From Rhodococcus sp. KBS0724 (GTDB lineage Bacteria; Actinomycetota; Actinomycetes; Mycobacteriales; Mycobacteriaceae), in contig NZ_VCBX02000001.1 in NCBI RefSeq assembly GCF_005938745.2, positions 6,028,501 through 6,092,500 of the forward strand: DNA of 64,000 nucleotides. Reading direction: 5' to 3'. Below the pieces are notes generated by a model. That model was given only the letters and a program-made list of their open reading frames with translations, ran no database searches and had not been told where the DNA came from. Positions 26,990 through 35,919 of this stretch are shown one piece after another; within the stretch, counting starts at the first letter, position 1; each line of letters opens with the position of its first letter. The translations under genes were made by a program, and so were the position numbers.

Positions 26990-28146
26990 CTGAGCCCCAT
27001 TCCGCGTCCGATGATGGAGCGCAGGATTTCGTTGGTTCCACCACGAAGGGTGAACGCTGGTGTGTGCAAAAGGCTGTGTGCAAGCAATTCCGCAAACGGA
27101 TCTTCGGTATTCAGGCGTGCAGCAATGTCACTCGATCGCCGGACAACGTCGACGAGGTCCCCCTCGAAAGTCGAACCCAGATCCTTGACCATCGCAGCCA
27201 TGACGTCGGGTGACCGTCCTGCCGCCAGTTCCGTGGCGACGATCAACGACATCCTGCGCAATGACCACGCTCGGGATGTGAGCATGCCCAAAGCCACGCG
27301 TTGTTCTGGCGTAGCTCCCTGCGCTCTTAGCCTTTCCGCCCACGCCCGCAACAACGGCATCGTGCTCAGATACCGCTCCGGCCCCGAACGTTCGAAGGCG
27401 AGTTCACTCATCACCTGCACCCAGCCGTCGGCCCGTGCCCCGAGTAGCGCCGAGCGGGGAATCTTCGCATCGTGGAAGATGACTTCGTTGAAATGCGCAG
27501 CTCCGTCGATGCTCCGGATCGGGCGAATCTCGACGTTCGGGTTCGGTAGGTCCACCACGAACTGAGACAGTCCCCCGTGTCGGCCCGACTCGTCATTGTC
27601 TGTGCGGGCGAGAACGATCATGGCGTGCGCAAGATGTGCGCCGGTGGTCCATACCTTCGTTCCGGTCAGACGCCAGCTGTCACCATCCTCGACAGCCTTG
27701 GTCCGAACGGAGGCCAAGTCCGACCCGGCATCCGGTTCACTCATTCCGATGGCAAAAAACGTTGTACCGGAGGCAATTCCGGGAAGGTAACGTTCCTTCT
27801 GCTCCTCGGTGCCGAACTTCAGCAGGTTCGGTGCCGTTTGCCGGTCCGCGATCCAATGGGCCGCAACGGGCGCCCCGTGCGCAAGCATTTCCTCGGCCAC
27901 GACCAACCGCTCGAGCGGACTGCGGCCATGCCCTCCATACGCGGTGGGCACGACCATACCGAGCCAACCTTGCTCTCCGACCTTCGCACTGAATGCAGGG
28001 TCGAAGCCAGCCATCCAACTATCGCATTGCGGGGTGAAAGACCCGGCGCAGATCTCGGCCTCGAGAAATGTGCGAACGTCGTTTCGCAATTCTCGGTGTG
28101 CCAAATCAGCACTTCCAGTTGGCGGCGCCATCTTGGTGGCGGTCAC
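26986..28146 (-). CDS. Acyl-CoA dehydrogenase, larger subunit-like
   Basis: A 386-aa acyl-CoA dehydrogenase. Clear features are V-P-T-A-Y-G-G-H-G-R-S, the FAD/substrate strand G-M-S-E-P-D-A-G-S-D-L-A, W-R-L-T-G-T-K-V-W-T-T-G-A, and the end L-R-G-G-T-N-E-I-L-R. The start is GTG at 28146 with GAGGAGG upstream. It leads the operon that runs through a second dehydrogenase and the CoA-transferase toward the GntR gene, and has a perfect ATTGGATCCAAT box 53 bases upstream. Likely beta-oxidation of an acyl-CoA side chain. Confidence 0.88.
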   Translation of the reverse strand: MTATKMAPPTGSADLAHRELRNDVRTFLEAEICAGSFTPQCDSWMAGFDPAFSAKVGEQGWLGMVVPTAYGGHGRSPLERLVVAEEMLAHGAPVAAHWIADRQTAPNLLKFGTEEQKERYLPGIASGTTFFAIGMSEPDAGSDLASVRTKAVEDGDSWRLTGTKVWTTGAHLAHAMIVLARTDNDESGRHGGLSQFVVDLPNPNVEIRPIRSIDGAAHFNEVIFHDAKIPRSALLGARADGWVQVMSELAFERSGPERYLSTMPLLRAWAERLRAQGATPEQRVALGMLTSRAWSLRRMSLIVATELAAGRSPDVMAAMVKDLGSTFEGDLVDVVRRSSDIAARLNTEDPFAELLAHSLLHTPAFTLRGGTNEILRSIIGRGMGLR

Positions 28147-28198
28147 AGCACCCTCCTCGTCCGGTCTGTCGAAGACCCGTCAAAACTCACCATACGTT

Positions 28199-28210
28199 AT
28201 TGGATCCAAT
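28199..28210. promoter_or_regulatory. GntR-type operator in divergent promoter
   Basis: ATTGGATCCAAT, identical to the box at 21682, lies between the acyl-CoA dehydrogenase operon (starts 28146, minus) and the esterase (starts 28303, plus). One site could control both transcripts. Confidence 0.65.
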
Positions 28211-28302
28211 TTATGATTCTTTTTAGAAGATCCGTGTACCGTGGGTGACACTTCACCCCCGATGTTCGGTAAAAACTTCCTCGACGGAGGCTCACAGAAA
28301 TC

Positions 28303-29286
28303 ATGACCAAGTCCGCCACACCACACTCGAAGTCGAGTCGGAGGAACCATCAACTGGACCCCGAGGTCGCGGCGATGGCCGAGACCATGAAGCGGAACAA
28401 CGTTCCTCGATCCCACGAAAGGGGAGTCGAGGAATCCCGGCGCGCACTCGAGTCGATTGTGCGCGGCCCCGGACCCGACATGCGCACCGTCGAGACAACG
28501 TCGTTCACTGGGATGCACGGCGAAGTCCCTGTGCGCGTATACATTCCATCCACGGCACCGGAGACAGGAGCGCCCGCGCTCGTCTGGTTCCACGGCGGCG
28601 GCATGATCATGGGTTCGCTCGATTCCTTCGATCTGCTCGCGCGTGAGATCGCCGCCGCGACCTCTGCGGTGGTCCTAAATGTCGACTATCGGCTTGCCCC
28701 GGAACATCAGTACCCCGTCGCGAACGACGAAGCCTACGAAGCACTTGCATGGACCCACAGCGAAGCCGATCGACTAGGCGTCGATCGGCTCCGCATCGGA
28801 GTAGGCGGAGACAGTGCCGGCGGGAGCCTGGCTGCCGCGACAGCGCTTCGTGCACGGAATGAGAACGGCCCTCACATTGCCCAACAAGTCCTGATTTATC
28901 CAGGCCTCGAGCGGCGACAGGACCGCCCTTCGATGCGCGAGTTCGGCGACAGCCCGTTCCTGTGCACCGCCGACATCGATTGGATGAAGTCGTTGTATCT
29001 CGGCGAGGACTCCAGCCTCGACGACGAGTACGGCGTCCCAGCGCTGGCCGCCGACCTCACACACCTACCGCCCGCGATCGTCGTGTCGGGATACGCCGAT
29101 CCGCTACGTGACGCAGTGGAAGATTACGGCCACCGACTCCAAGACGCCGGGGTGCCCACGGCAATAATTCGATACCCCGGTGTAGCGCACGGGTTCTTCA
29201 TGCAGACGCAGTCGGTGCAACGCGCTCGAATCGCCATGTCGGAGGTTGGTGCACTCGTCGCAGCCCGGTTCGCCAACAGTCAGTGA
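28303..29286 (+). CDS. HSL-type alpha/beta hydrolase (esterase) 2
   Basis: A 327-aa hormone-sensitive-lipase family esterase. HGGG (97-100), DYRLAPEH (128-135) and GDSAGG with nucleophile Ser171 are present, with an Asp in Y-A-D-P-L-R-D and a His in V-A-H-G-F-F completing the triad. GGAGG lies about 13 bases before the ATG. It is divergent from the acyl-CoA dehydrogenase operon and shares its operator. It is one of four HSL esterases in the window, and the only one under the same type of box as BVMO2. Confidence 0.87.
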   Translation: MTKSATPHSKSSRRNHQLDPEVAAMAETMKRNNVPRSHERGVEESRRALESIVRGPGPDMRTVETTSFTGMHGEVPVRVYIPSTAPETGAPALVWFHGGGMIMGSLDSFDLLAREIAAATSAVVLNVDYRLAPEHQYPVANDEAYEALAWTHSEADRLGVDRLRIGVGGDSAGGSLAAATALRARNENGPHIAQQVLIYPGLERRQDRPSMREFGDSPFLCTADIDWMKSLYLGEDSSLDDEYGVPALAADLTHLPPAIVVSGYADPLRDAVEDYGHRLQDAGVPTAIIRYPGVAHGFFMQTQSVQRARIAMSEVGALVAARFANSQ

Positions 29287-29322
29287 CTCCTCCGGAGCGG
29301 GAAGCGGACTACGATTCCTTCG

Positions 29323-30306
29323 GTGTCACGTACTACACCCCTTCCCGTCGCCCTGCTTCGATACATCAACCTTCTTGCGTTCTCCTCACACAGCAGTGCA
29401 AGCCGTCGACGCTTCGAGTCGGCCACCGGTGTGGCCGTTCCTCGTTCAGGTATCGAGACACTGGAGATCCTCGCGAACTGCCCGCTCACGGGAAGTGAAC
29501 TCGCCGCGACTCTCCGAGTTGACCTCACACAATCGAGTCGCCAGGTGGCACGCCTGGTGCGAGCAGGACTAGTGGTCAAAGAGCGTGCTCCGGACGACGG
29601 CAGGCGCATCGTGCACTTCCTGTCCGACTACGGATTGCAGGTCGTGCTCAGGTGGCAGAGATCGTGGTTGACGGAAATGCGACGCCCCTTGGACACGTGG
29701 GCGGACCAAGAGGTCAATGCGTTTGCCGACTGGATCGAGTGTGCAGTAGACCGAGTTCGGAGAACGCTTCCCGTTCCCGCTGGAACAGAATCGGACGTCG
29801 CCGAGCAGAGCGGAACCCGGATTGCGATATCGGAGATCGCCGGAAACCCCGTAGAAGCAAGGTGTCTGAGTGCGATCGCAGATTTTGTCTATCTTATCGG
29901 TCGAGCCGATTTCGATGCTGCCCTCGCCAAAGCACGCGTATCACTCAGTCCGTCCCAGTACTTCGTTCTTCAAGACATCGGGTGGTTCGGGCCGACGAGC
30001 GTGTCTGACGTCGTTTCGCGACTCGCGCTCGACCAAGCCGCCGCGTCCCGGACTATTTCATTTCTGGAATCAGAGAACCTGGTCCTCCGAACGGATGAAG
30101 GAACGGATCGACGTAGTCGTCCCGTCGCGACGACGGCCAGTGGCGCATCCATGCTGGCCAGGATACGTACCTCGCGACTCGACAGTCTGCGGGACCTATT
30201 TGCCGATATCGACAAGGACCTGGCGCAGCAGTACGCAGTGCTGACCGATCAGTACCTCGACGACATTCTGAGTACTGCGGACATGACGGCGGTCCGATAC
30301 GGCTGA
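29323..30306 (+). CDS. Tandem MarR-domain transcription factor
   Basis: A 327-aa protein made of two MarR-type winged-helix domains in one chain; ordinary MarR proteins are about 140-170 aa. Domain 1 (about 10-150) has L-A-A-T-L-R-V-D-L-T-Q-S-S-R-Q-V-A-R-L and a wing with D-D-G-R-R. Domain 2 (about 170-325) has V-V-S-R-L-A-L-D-Q-A-A-A-S-R-T-I and a wing with T-D-R-R. Both recognition helices look intact, so it may bind DNA as a single-chain pseudo-dimer. The start is GTG at 29323. It lies 36 bases after the esterase and converges on the MFS gene. Confidence 0.8.
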   Translation: MSRTTPLPVALLRYINLLAFSSHSSASRRRFESATGVAVPRSGIETLEILANCPLTGSELAATLRVDLTQSSRQVARLVRAGLVVKERAPDDGRRIVHFLSDYGLQVVLRWQRSWLTEMRRPLDTWADQEVNAFADWIECAVDRVRRTLPVPAGTESDVAEQSGTRIAISEIAGNPVEARCLSAIADFVYLIGRADFDAALAKARVSLSPSQYFVLQDIGWFGPTSVSDVVSRLALDQAAASRTISFLESENLVLRTDEGTDRRSRPVATTASGASMLARIRTSRLDSLRDLFADIDKDLAQQYAVLTDQYLDDILSTADMTAVRYG

Positions 30307-30326
30307 GTGCCGGAGTCGACAGTGTG

Positions 30327-31574
30327 TCAGGAAACCCGTGCGGCCGTCGCTCGGTTACGCACGAATAACACCGACCCGAGAGCCGTTGCCGCGAAGCAGG
30401 TGAAGGCACCGAGCAGTAGTCCCGCTCTGCCGCCCCACTCCTGACACACCCACCCCGCAATTGGGGCGCCGACCGCCGAGGACCCAATGAACGCGGCCGA
30501 CCATAAAGACATGACCCGCCCTCGCATTGCCGGATCCGCTTCGAGTTGCAGAGAGCTACTCACTGTCACCGCAAACGAAACACTGCACATCCCGACGGCT
30601 ACTAACACTGCCAGCAAAATCCATAGCGTCGGCGACGCAGCGGCCGCAACAAGAGCCAACCCGAATACTGTGCAGCTGGCAAGCAATGGCATGACTCCCG
30701 TCCTGCCCCACGCAGCCATCAACAAACCGCCTCCCACAGCACCGATCGCCATAGCCGCAGTCATCAACCCGTACATCTGCGCGTCGGCCCCGAACGTCTG
30801 CGTGGCGACAATCGGGAAAACCACATGAAATTCGTACGTCAAACAGCCCACCAGAGCCATCATCAGCAGTGGCGCCAGAAGTTTCGTCTCGGATCGCACA
30901 TACGCCAGACCATCTCTCATCTGACGCTTGACCCGGGCGGCACCGGGCGCAGCGACTAAGGCCGAGACATCCAATCGCACCAGCGATAAGACCACAGCGC
31001 CATATCCCACCGCATTGAACAGAAAACAGATCCCCAATCCGCCCGCAGCAATCGTCACGCCAGCGAGCGCCGGGCCCACTGCCCTGGCCACGCTTCCCAC
31101 AGTCGAGTTCAGGCTGACCGCATTACGGAGATCTCCGTGACCGACCAGCTCCGCAACAAATGCCTGCCTGGCCGGATTCTCGAAACACTGCACCAGGCCG
31201 AATAATCCGGCGATCACGTACACGTGCCACAGAGCAATAACGTCGGCCACAACCAGAACCCCGAGGACGAGGGCAAGCAACCCCAACGTCACTTGCAATC
31301 CGATCATCAAAGTGCGCCTGTCGAACCGATCGGCGATCACTCCGCCGTAGGGCCCCAGCAACAACATCGGAACCGTCTGCAACGCCAACACAATGCCGAT
31401 CGCCGTTGCGGAACCGGTCAGCTCGAGAACCAACCACGACTGGGCAATCGTCTGCATCCAATTGCCCGTCAACGACACGGATTGCCCGGACATGAACAAC
31501 CGAAAATTAGGATTCGACAGCGAGGCAAACGTCCTCGCCTGCAGGCCCCGAATCCCGTCGACGACAGCCGTCAT
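30327..31574 (-). CDS. MFS transporter (EntS/MFS_3-like)
   Basis: A 415-aa membrane protein with about 11-12 hydrophobic helices and the major-facilitator features R-L-F-M-S-G-Q-S-V-S-L-T-G-N-W near the first helix and G-G-V-I-A-D-R-F-D-R-R in the loop between helices 2 and 3. The lack of binding-site signatures prevents substrate assignment; this subfamily mostly exports. It is last in the minus-strand P450 operon, 49 bases after the alcohol dehydrogenase, and may export an intermediate or an inhibitory product. Confidence 0.85.
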   Translation of the reverse strand: MTAVVDGIRGLQARTFASLSNPNFRLFMSGQSVSLTGNWMQTIAQSWLVLELTGSATAIGIVLALQTVPMLLLGPYGGVIADRFDRRTLMIGLQVTLGLLALVLGVLVVADVIALWHVYVIAGLFGLVQCFENPARQAFVAELVGHGDLRNAVSLNSTVGSVARAVGPALAGVTIAAGGLGICFLFNAVGYGAVVLSLVRLDVSALVAAPGAARVKRQMRDGLAYVRSETKLLAPLLMMALVGCLTYEFHVVFPIVATQTFGADAQMYGLMTAAMAIGAVGGGLLMAAWGRTGVMPLLASCTVFGLALVAAAASPTLWILLAVLVAVGMCSVSFAVTVSSSLQLEADPAMRGRVMSLWSAAFIGSSAVGAPIAGWVCQEWGGRAGLLLGAFTCFAATALGSVLFVRNRATAARVS

Positions 31575-31623
31575 CGCACAGTCTCAGAACTGTTCGGTCC
31601 CGAACGCTCATCCGAGTGCACGA

Positions 31624-32733
31624 TCAGAACAGGATCATTCCGCGAATGATCGACGCCGCTCGCATATCCTCGAACGCCTCGTTGATCTCGTCCAACACGT
31701 AGGTCTTGGTGACCATCTCGTCGAGGAGGATCTTTCCCTCCATGTACATCCGCAGCAGCAGCGGAATATCCGAACGCGGATTGGCATTGCCGTACCACGA
31801 TCCCGAAATCGACTTCCGCATCGACGTCAGACCGATCAAACTCAGATCAACCGTCATTTCGAGCGGATCGCCGATCGAAACCTGAACACACACACCACCT
31901 TTTCCCAACAGATTCACCGCAGGCGCCAAAAGATCCCGAGACATCTTGCCTACCGTGATCACAACGACGTCCGCCATCGCGCCCCACGTCAGGTCAACGA
32001 GAAGTGACTGTGCCTCTTCGATATCGGCCGCCGTATGAGTTGCACCGAAGCGCTTCGCCTCCGATCGCTTGAACTCGGACGGGTCGACGACGACAACATG
32101 ACGCGCACCAGCCTGAGCCGCGCCCTGCACCGCACCACATCCCACACCACCCATGCCCAGAACCACGACGGTATCGCCGGCCGTCACCTTGCCCACGTAC
32201 ACCGACGAACCCCACCCTGTGGTGACACCGCACCCGACCAAAGCCGCCTTGTCCAATGGCACGTCGTTGGTGATCTTCACACATGAGGCCTGATTGACGA
32301 CCGTGTGCTCGGAAAACGTCCCGACAATGCACATCAGACGAGCATCCCTGCCCCGCACATGATGTCGCGAGGTATCGTCACTGATTTGCGTGCCGACACC
32401 GATATGCGCGCCCATGTCGCACACGCTCGACATCCCCTTCGCGCACGCGCGACAACGCCCACACGCCGGAATGAAACTGAACACCACATGGTCACCTGGT
32501 GCCAGATCCGTGACGCCGGCACCGATACGCTCCACCACACCTGAACCTTCGTGGCCGCCGATGAACGGGTACTGCATCACGTTCGTGCCGTCACGCATAT
32601 GCTCGTCGGAATGACATAGCCCGGTGGCCGTCATTTTGACCAGCACCTCACCGTTTTGGGGTTCGTCGAGTTCGATCTCCTCCACCGACCACGGCTCTCC
32701 CGGAGCCCACAACACCGCCGCACGAGTCTTCAC
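31624..32733 (-). CDS. NDMA-dependent zinc alcohol dehydrogenase
   Basis: A 369-aa medium-chain zinc dehydrogenase. Catalytic zinc ligands are in G-L-C-H-S-D-E-H and G-G-H-E-G, the structural-zinc cysteines in C-G-R-C-R-A-C-A-K-G-M-S-S-V-C, and the cofactor fold in G-M-G-G-V-G. The insert around G-A-H-I-G-V-G-T-Q and the overall length match actinobacterial nicotinoprotein (NDMA-type) alcohol dehydrogenases, which need an external electron acceptor system, in many species mycofactocin. It starts on the last base of the aldehyde dehydrogenase gene. Expected role: oxidise the alcohol made by the P450. Confidence 0.88.
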   Translation of the reverse strand: MKTRAAVLWAPGEPWSVEEIELDEPQNGEVLVKMTATGLCHSDEHMRDGTNVMQYPFIGGHEGSGVVERIGAGVTDLAPGDHVVFSFIPACGRCRACAKGMSSVCDMGAHIGVGTQISDDTSRHHVRGRDARLMCIVGTFSEHTVVNQASCVKITNDVPLDKAALVGCGVTTGWGSSVYVGKVTAGDTVVVLGMGGVGCGAVQGAAQAGARHVVVVDPSEFKRSEAKRFGATHTAADIEEAQSLLVDLTWGAMADVVVITVGKMSRDLLAPAVNLLGKGGVCVQVSIGDPLEMTVDLSLIGLTSMRKSISGSWYGNANPRSDIPLLLRMYMEGKILLDEMVTKTYVLDEINEAFEDMRAASIIRGMILF

Positions 32734-34220
32734 TATTCGACCTTTCCTTGTTCGCGCACCGACCCCGCCAACTGATCGGCACTGACGTAAATCGACTGAT
32801 ACTCCACAAACGACGCCAAACCCTCAGGACCGAACTCGCGGCCGATGCCACTGGACTTGAAACCACCGAACGGCGAACCCAGATCCATCTGGTAGTAATT
32901 CACTCCGAACGTGCCGGTACGGACACGACGCGCAATATCGATCCCGCGCTGTTCGTCACGAGTCCACACTGAGCCCGCCAACCCGAATTCACTCGCATTC
33001 GCCAACGCAACAGCCTGCTCCTCCCCCTCGTACGGGATCACCGCCACAACAGGGCCGAATACCTCCTCCTGCGCCAGTGCACTCGAATTGTCCACGTCCG
33101 CTATAACTGTCGGCTCTACGAACCATCCATCCGGAAGCGACTTCGGGCGTCCACCGCCGGTAACCACCCGAGCGCCCGAAGCCCTGGCCGCGTCGACATA
33201 GCCGAGCACCCGATCTCGATGAGCACTCGACACCATCGGGCCACAGGTCACCTCCGGATTCAACGGATCGCCGACAACCAACGAACGAGCGGCCTCTTCG
33301 ACCACCTCCACCACCTCGTCGTAGCGCGATCGAGGTGCCAGAACACGCGAATGCAAAACACAGGCCTGCCCGTTATTGATGAACGACGTCGAGTTCAGGT
33401 TTGCCGCAAAGACACCCAGGTCGGCATCCTCACACACGATCGAGGCCGACTTACCACCCAGTTCGAGCGTCACTCGCCGCACCAACCGGCCACACGACTC
33501 CCCGATCCGACGGCCCGCAGCCGTGCTACCGGTGAACGACACCTTGTCGACGCCGGGGTGTGCCACCAAAGCCGCGCTGACTGCCCGATCTGCGGGTACA
33601 ACATTGAGCACACCTGCCGGCAACCCCGCTGCCTCCGCAGCTTCCGCCAGTACAAACGCATCCAACGCCGTCTCCGGCGACGGCTTCACCACCACCGAAC
33701 ACCCGGCGGCAAGCGCCGGGGCAATTTTTGCCACAGCAATGAGCAGCGGAAAATTCCACGGCACAATAGCTGCCACCACACCGACCGGGGCCTTTCGAAC
33801 AATCGTCGCCCCACGGCCACTGGGTCTGATGTCCTCCAACCATCCGGATTCGATCAGATCTGCGTACTGAAGCAAAAGCCTCACTGGCACAGCAGTATTA
33901 GCCCCGCTCGACACTGCTATCGGTGACCCGTTCTCACGACTGATCAGCTCCGCCGTAGCATCACCGCGCACCGACAACTCCTCCGCGAAGCGCCGCAGAA
34001 CCTGTGCGCGCTCTCCTGGGGTCGAACGCGGCCACGGCCCCGAATCGAAAGCAACCCGCGCTGCCTGCACTGCCGAATCTACATCCGCCAATCCTCCCAA
34101 AGGCGCGGACCCCAAGGGCTTTCCGGTCGCCGCCTCGAGCAGCACCAGCGAATCACCAGAAGACGGGGGAAGCCAACGACCGCCGATAAACAGATCGTCC
34201 CGCGAGTAATCAGACATCAT
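32733..34220 (-). CDS. NAD(P)-dependent aldehyde dehydrogenase
   Basis: A 495-aa ALDH-superfamily enzyme. It has P-W-N-F-P-L for cofactor entry, F-T-G-S-T-A-A-G-R, E-L-G-G-K-S-A with the general-base Glu, and N-N-G-Q-A-C-V with the catalytic Cys, all intact. Four consecutive start-like codons (GTG and three ATG, 34226-34215) precede S-D-Y; AGGTGG makes the ATG at 34220 a good choice. It lies between ferredoxin and alcohol dehydrogenase genes and would finish the P450-alcohol-aldehyde-acid sequence. Confidence 0.88.
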   Translation of the reverse strand: MMSDYSRDDLFIGGRWLPPSSGDSLVLLEAATGKPLGSAPLGGLADVDSAVQAARVAFDSGPWPRSTPGERAQVLRRFAEELSVRGDATAELISRENGSPIAVSSGANTAVPVRLLLQYADLIESGWLEDIRPSGRGATIVRKAPVGVVAAIVPWNFPLLIAVAKIAPALAAGCSVVVKPSPETALDAFVLAEAAEAAGLPAGVLNVVPADRAVSAALVAHPGVDKVSFTGSTAAGRRIGESCGRLVRRVTLELGGKSASIVCEDADLGVFAANLNSTSFINNGQACVLHSRVLAPRSRYDEVVEVVEEAARSLVVGDPLNPEVTCGPMVSSAHRDRVLGYVDAARASGARVVTGGGRPKSLPDGWFVEPTVIADVDNSSALAQEEVFGPVVAVIPYEGEEQAVALANASEFGLAGSVWTRDEQRGIDIARRVRTGTFGVNYYQMDLGSPFGGFKSSGIGREFGPEGLASFVEYQSIYVSADQLAGSVREQGKVE

Positions 34221-34270
34221 CATCACTCCACCTTTACAACATATTCATCCAAAAGAACTGCTTCCCCAAC

Positions 34271-34312
34271 GCATCTATCCGCCTTCCCCACAGGCGGGAG
34301 GCGGATAGATGC
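34271..34312. repeat. 42-base imperfect palindrome between ferredoxin and ALDH genes
   Basis: GCATCTATCCGCC (34271-34283) and GGCGGATAGATGC (34300-34312) are exact complements around a 16-base centre. The centre contains a match to the TTCCCG box (TTCCCCACAGGCGGGAG, 34284-34300). No T-run follows on either strand, so a simple terminator is unlikely. It could be an mRNA stability or attenuation hairpin, or an extended operator. Confidence 0.55.
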
Positions 34313-34322
34313 GCATGCGAAA

Positions 34323-34643
34323 TCAGAGTTGAAGCTTGGGAATCGTGCAATGTAGATCAACACCATCCTGCAGCGTCAATTGACAAGACAGTCGCGAGGT
34401 CTCCTCACGGTCGGTAGCAGCACAGTCGAGCATGTCGTCCTCGTCCTCACTTGGCCCGGAAAACTTGTCCATGTCCGACTCGGCAAGGAAAACGTGGCAC
34501 GTTGCGCACGAGAGCACCCCACCGCACTGTCCGACAATCCCACTGACTCCGTTTCTCACAGCGGTCTGCATCACGGAGTCGCCGGCAACACCGTCGATCA
34601 CCTTCTCTGCCCCGTCTGCCTGGGTGTAGAAAACCTTTGGCAT
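34323..34643 (-). CDS. 2Fe-2S ferredoxin (adrenodoxin/putidaredoxin type)
   Basis: A 106-aa ferredoxin with cluster ligands C40, C46, C49 (C-G-G-V-L-S-C-A-T-C) and C87, the C-x5-C-x2-C spacing of P450-partner ferredoxins. The ATG at 34643 has AGGGGG upstream. It lies 10 bases after the P450 stop and almost certainly delivers electrons to that P450. No ferredoxin reductase gene is nearby, so a shared reductase is implied. Confidence 0.92.
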   Translation of the reverse strand: MPKVFYTQADGAEKVIDGVAGDSVMQTAVRNGVSGIVGQCGGVLSCATCHVFLAESDMDKFSGPSEDEDDMLDCAATDREETSRLSCQLTLQDGVDLHCTIPKLQL

Positions 34644-34653
34644 GTGTGACCCC

Positions 34654-35886
34654 CTACCACGAGACCGGGAGGGACGTGATCGGTTGGGTGAGATTATCGA
34701 AATCGACCACAACATCACCTGCGAGCCGAATACCAGGGAGCCTGCGGAACAATTCGGCGATTCCGACCTGCATCTCCATCCGTGCAAGCGGCGCACCCAG
34801 GCAGTGATGCAAGCCGTAACTCAAAGTCAGATGAGGATTGTCGGTTCGCGTGACATCGAACCGCTCACCATCGTCGATTGCGATGCCATCATGAGCTGTC
34901 GCTGCAGGATCAACGAGAATCGCATCACCCTGTGCCACGAGCTGACCGTCGAGTTCGATGTCCTCGGTAGCAACAAACGGAACCAACCCGCCCATTCCGG
35001 CAACATCTCGACCGAGTTCGAATCGTCCGTGCCGCAGAATCTCCTCCACCGCCGTAGGTACGACGCCGTCGATGTCCTCGAGCAGCACACCGAGCTGATC
35101 GGGGTTATTCAGAAGCGAGTAGACACCCGAGCAAATGAAGTTGGCGGTGTTATCGAAGCCGGCGACAATGAGAATCAGTGCGATCGGCATGATTTCGGCG
35201 TCGGTGAGGCTGTCATCTTTGTCTCGCGCATTGGCCAAATCGCTGAGCAGATCCTCGCGCGGCTCACGACGACGCTCGTCGATCAACGCCATCATGTACT
35301 GGATCAACTCGACCATGTTGGCCATGATCTCTTCCTCGGGCATATTCGCCACCGCAAGTGTCGAGGAACTCCACTTTTGGAATTTCGGCCGATCCTCCGG
35401 GGGAACGCCAAGAAGGTTGCTGATCATCTGAATGGGCAACGCTACTGCGTAGTCTTCTACGAGGTTCGACGACGAGCCTTTCGATACCATCTCGTCGATA
35501 AGCGCGTTCGCAAACTCGATAGCCGAATCACGCATACCACGAACGCGTTTCGGTGAGATCGACTTCTGAACCAATCGTCGAAGCTTACTGTGTTGGGGCG
35601 GATCTTCGAATTGAATCGTCGTCTTGAGGAAATCCGGAAACTCCACGAAATATGGAATCTTGCGTTCACCGGTGCGGAAAGGCTCTCGCACAAATCGGGG
35701 ATCGCCGAGCATAGTCCGCGCTGTACCGGTGCGGTGAATGATCCAGGCGTCACCACCGATCGGCATCGTCACCTTGGTCATCGGTCGATCGGCGGCAATT
35801 GCCTTGTAGCGGGCAGCGGCTTCGGTGGGTGCGACCGCGGCAAACGGATACGTAGTGTCCGTCACGGGTTCATCAACGGTAGTCAT
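34654..35886 (-). CDS. Cytochrome P450
   Basis: A 410-aa soluble bacterial P450. The E-x-x-R motif is E-E-I-L-R and the heme ligand is C362 in S-Y-G-L-H-H-C-L-G-A-P-L-A-R. Two departures from consensus are visible: the heme loop reads L-S-Y-G-L-H-H-C where F-G-x-G-x-H-x-C is usual, and the I-helix reads A-G-F-D-N-T, so the conserved Thr after the acidic residue is Asn. As I recall, P450cin (cineole hydroxylase) also has Asn there. Its partner ferredoxin is 10 bases downstream. Likely role: hydroxylation of a methyl or side-chain carbon of the island's substrate. Confidence 0.9.
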   Translation of the reverse strand: MTTVDEPVTDTTYPFAAVAPTEAAARYKAIAADRPMTKVTMPIGGDAWIIHRTGTARTMLGDPRFVREPFRTGERKIPYFVEFPDFLKTTIQFEDPPQHSKLRRLVQKSISPKRVRGMRDSAIEFANALIDEMVSKGSSSNLVEDYAVALPIQMISNLLGVPPEDRPKFQKWSSSTLAVANMPEEEIMANMVELIQYMMALIDERRREPREDLLSDLANARDKDDSLTDAEIMPIALILIVAGFDNTANFICSGVYSLLNNPDQLGVLLEDIDGVVPTAVEEILRHGRFELGRDVAGMGGLVPFVATEDIELDGQLVAQGDAILVDPAATAHDGIAIDDGERFDVTRTDNPHLTLSYGLHHCLGAPLARMEMQVGIAELFRRLPGIRLAGDVVVDFDNLTQPITSLPVSW

Positions 35887-35919
35887 TTCATCTCCAAAGA
35901 GGATGTGAGGCAGAGAAAG

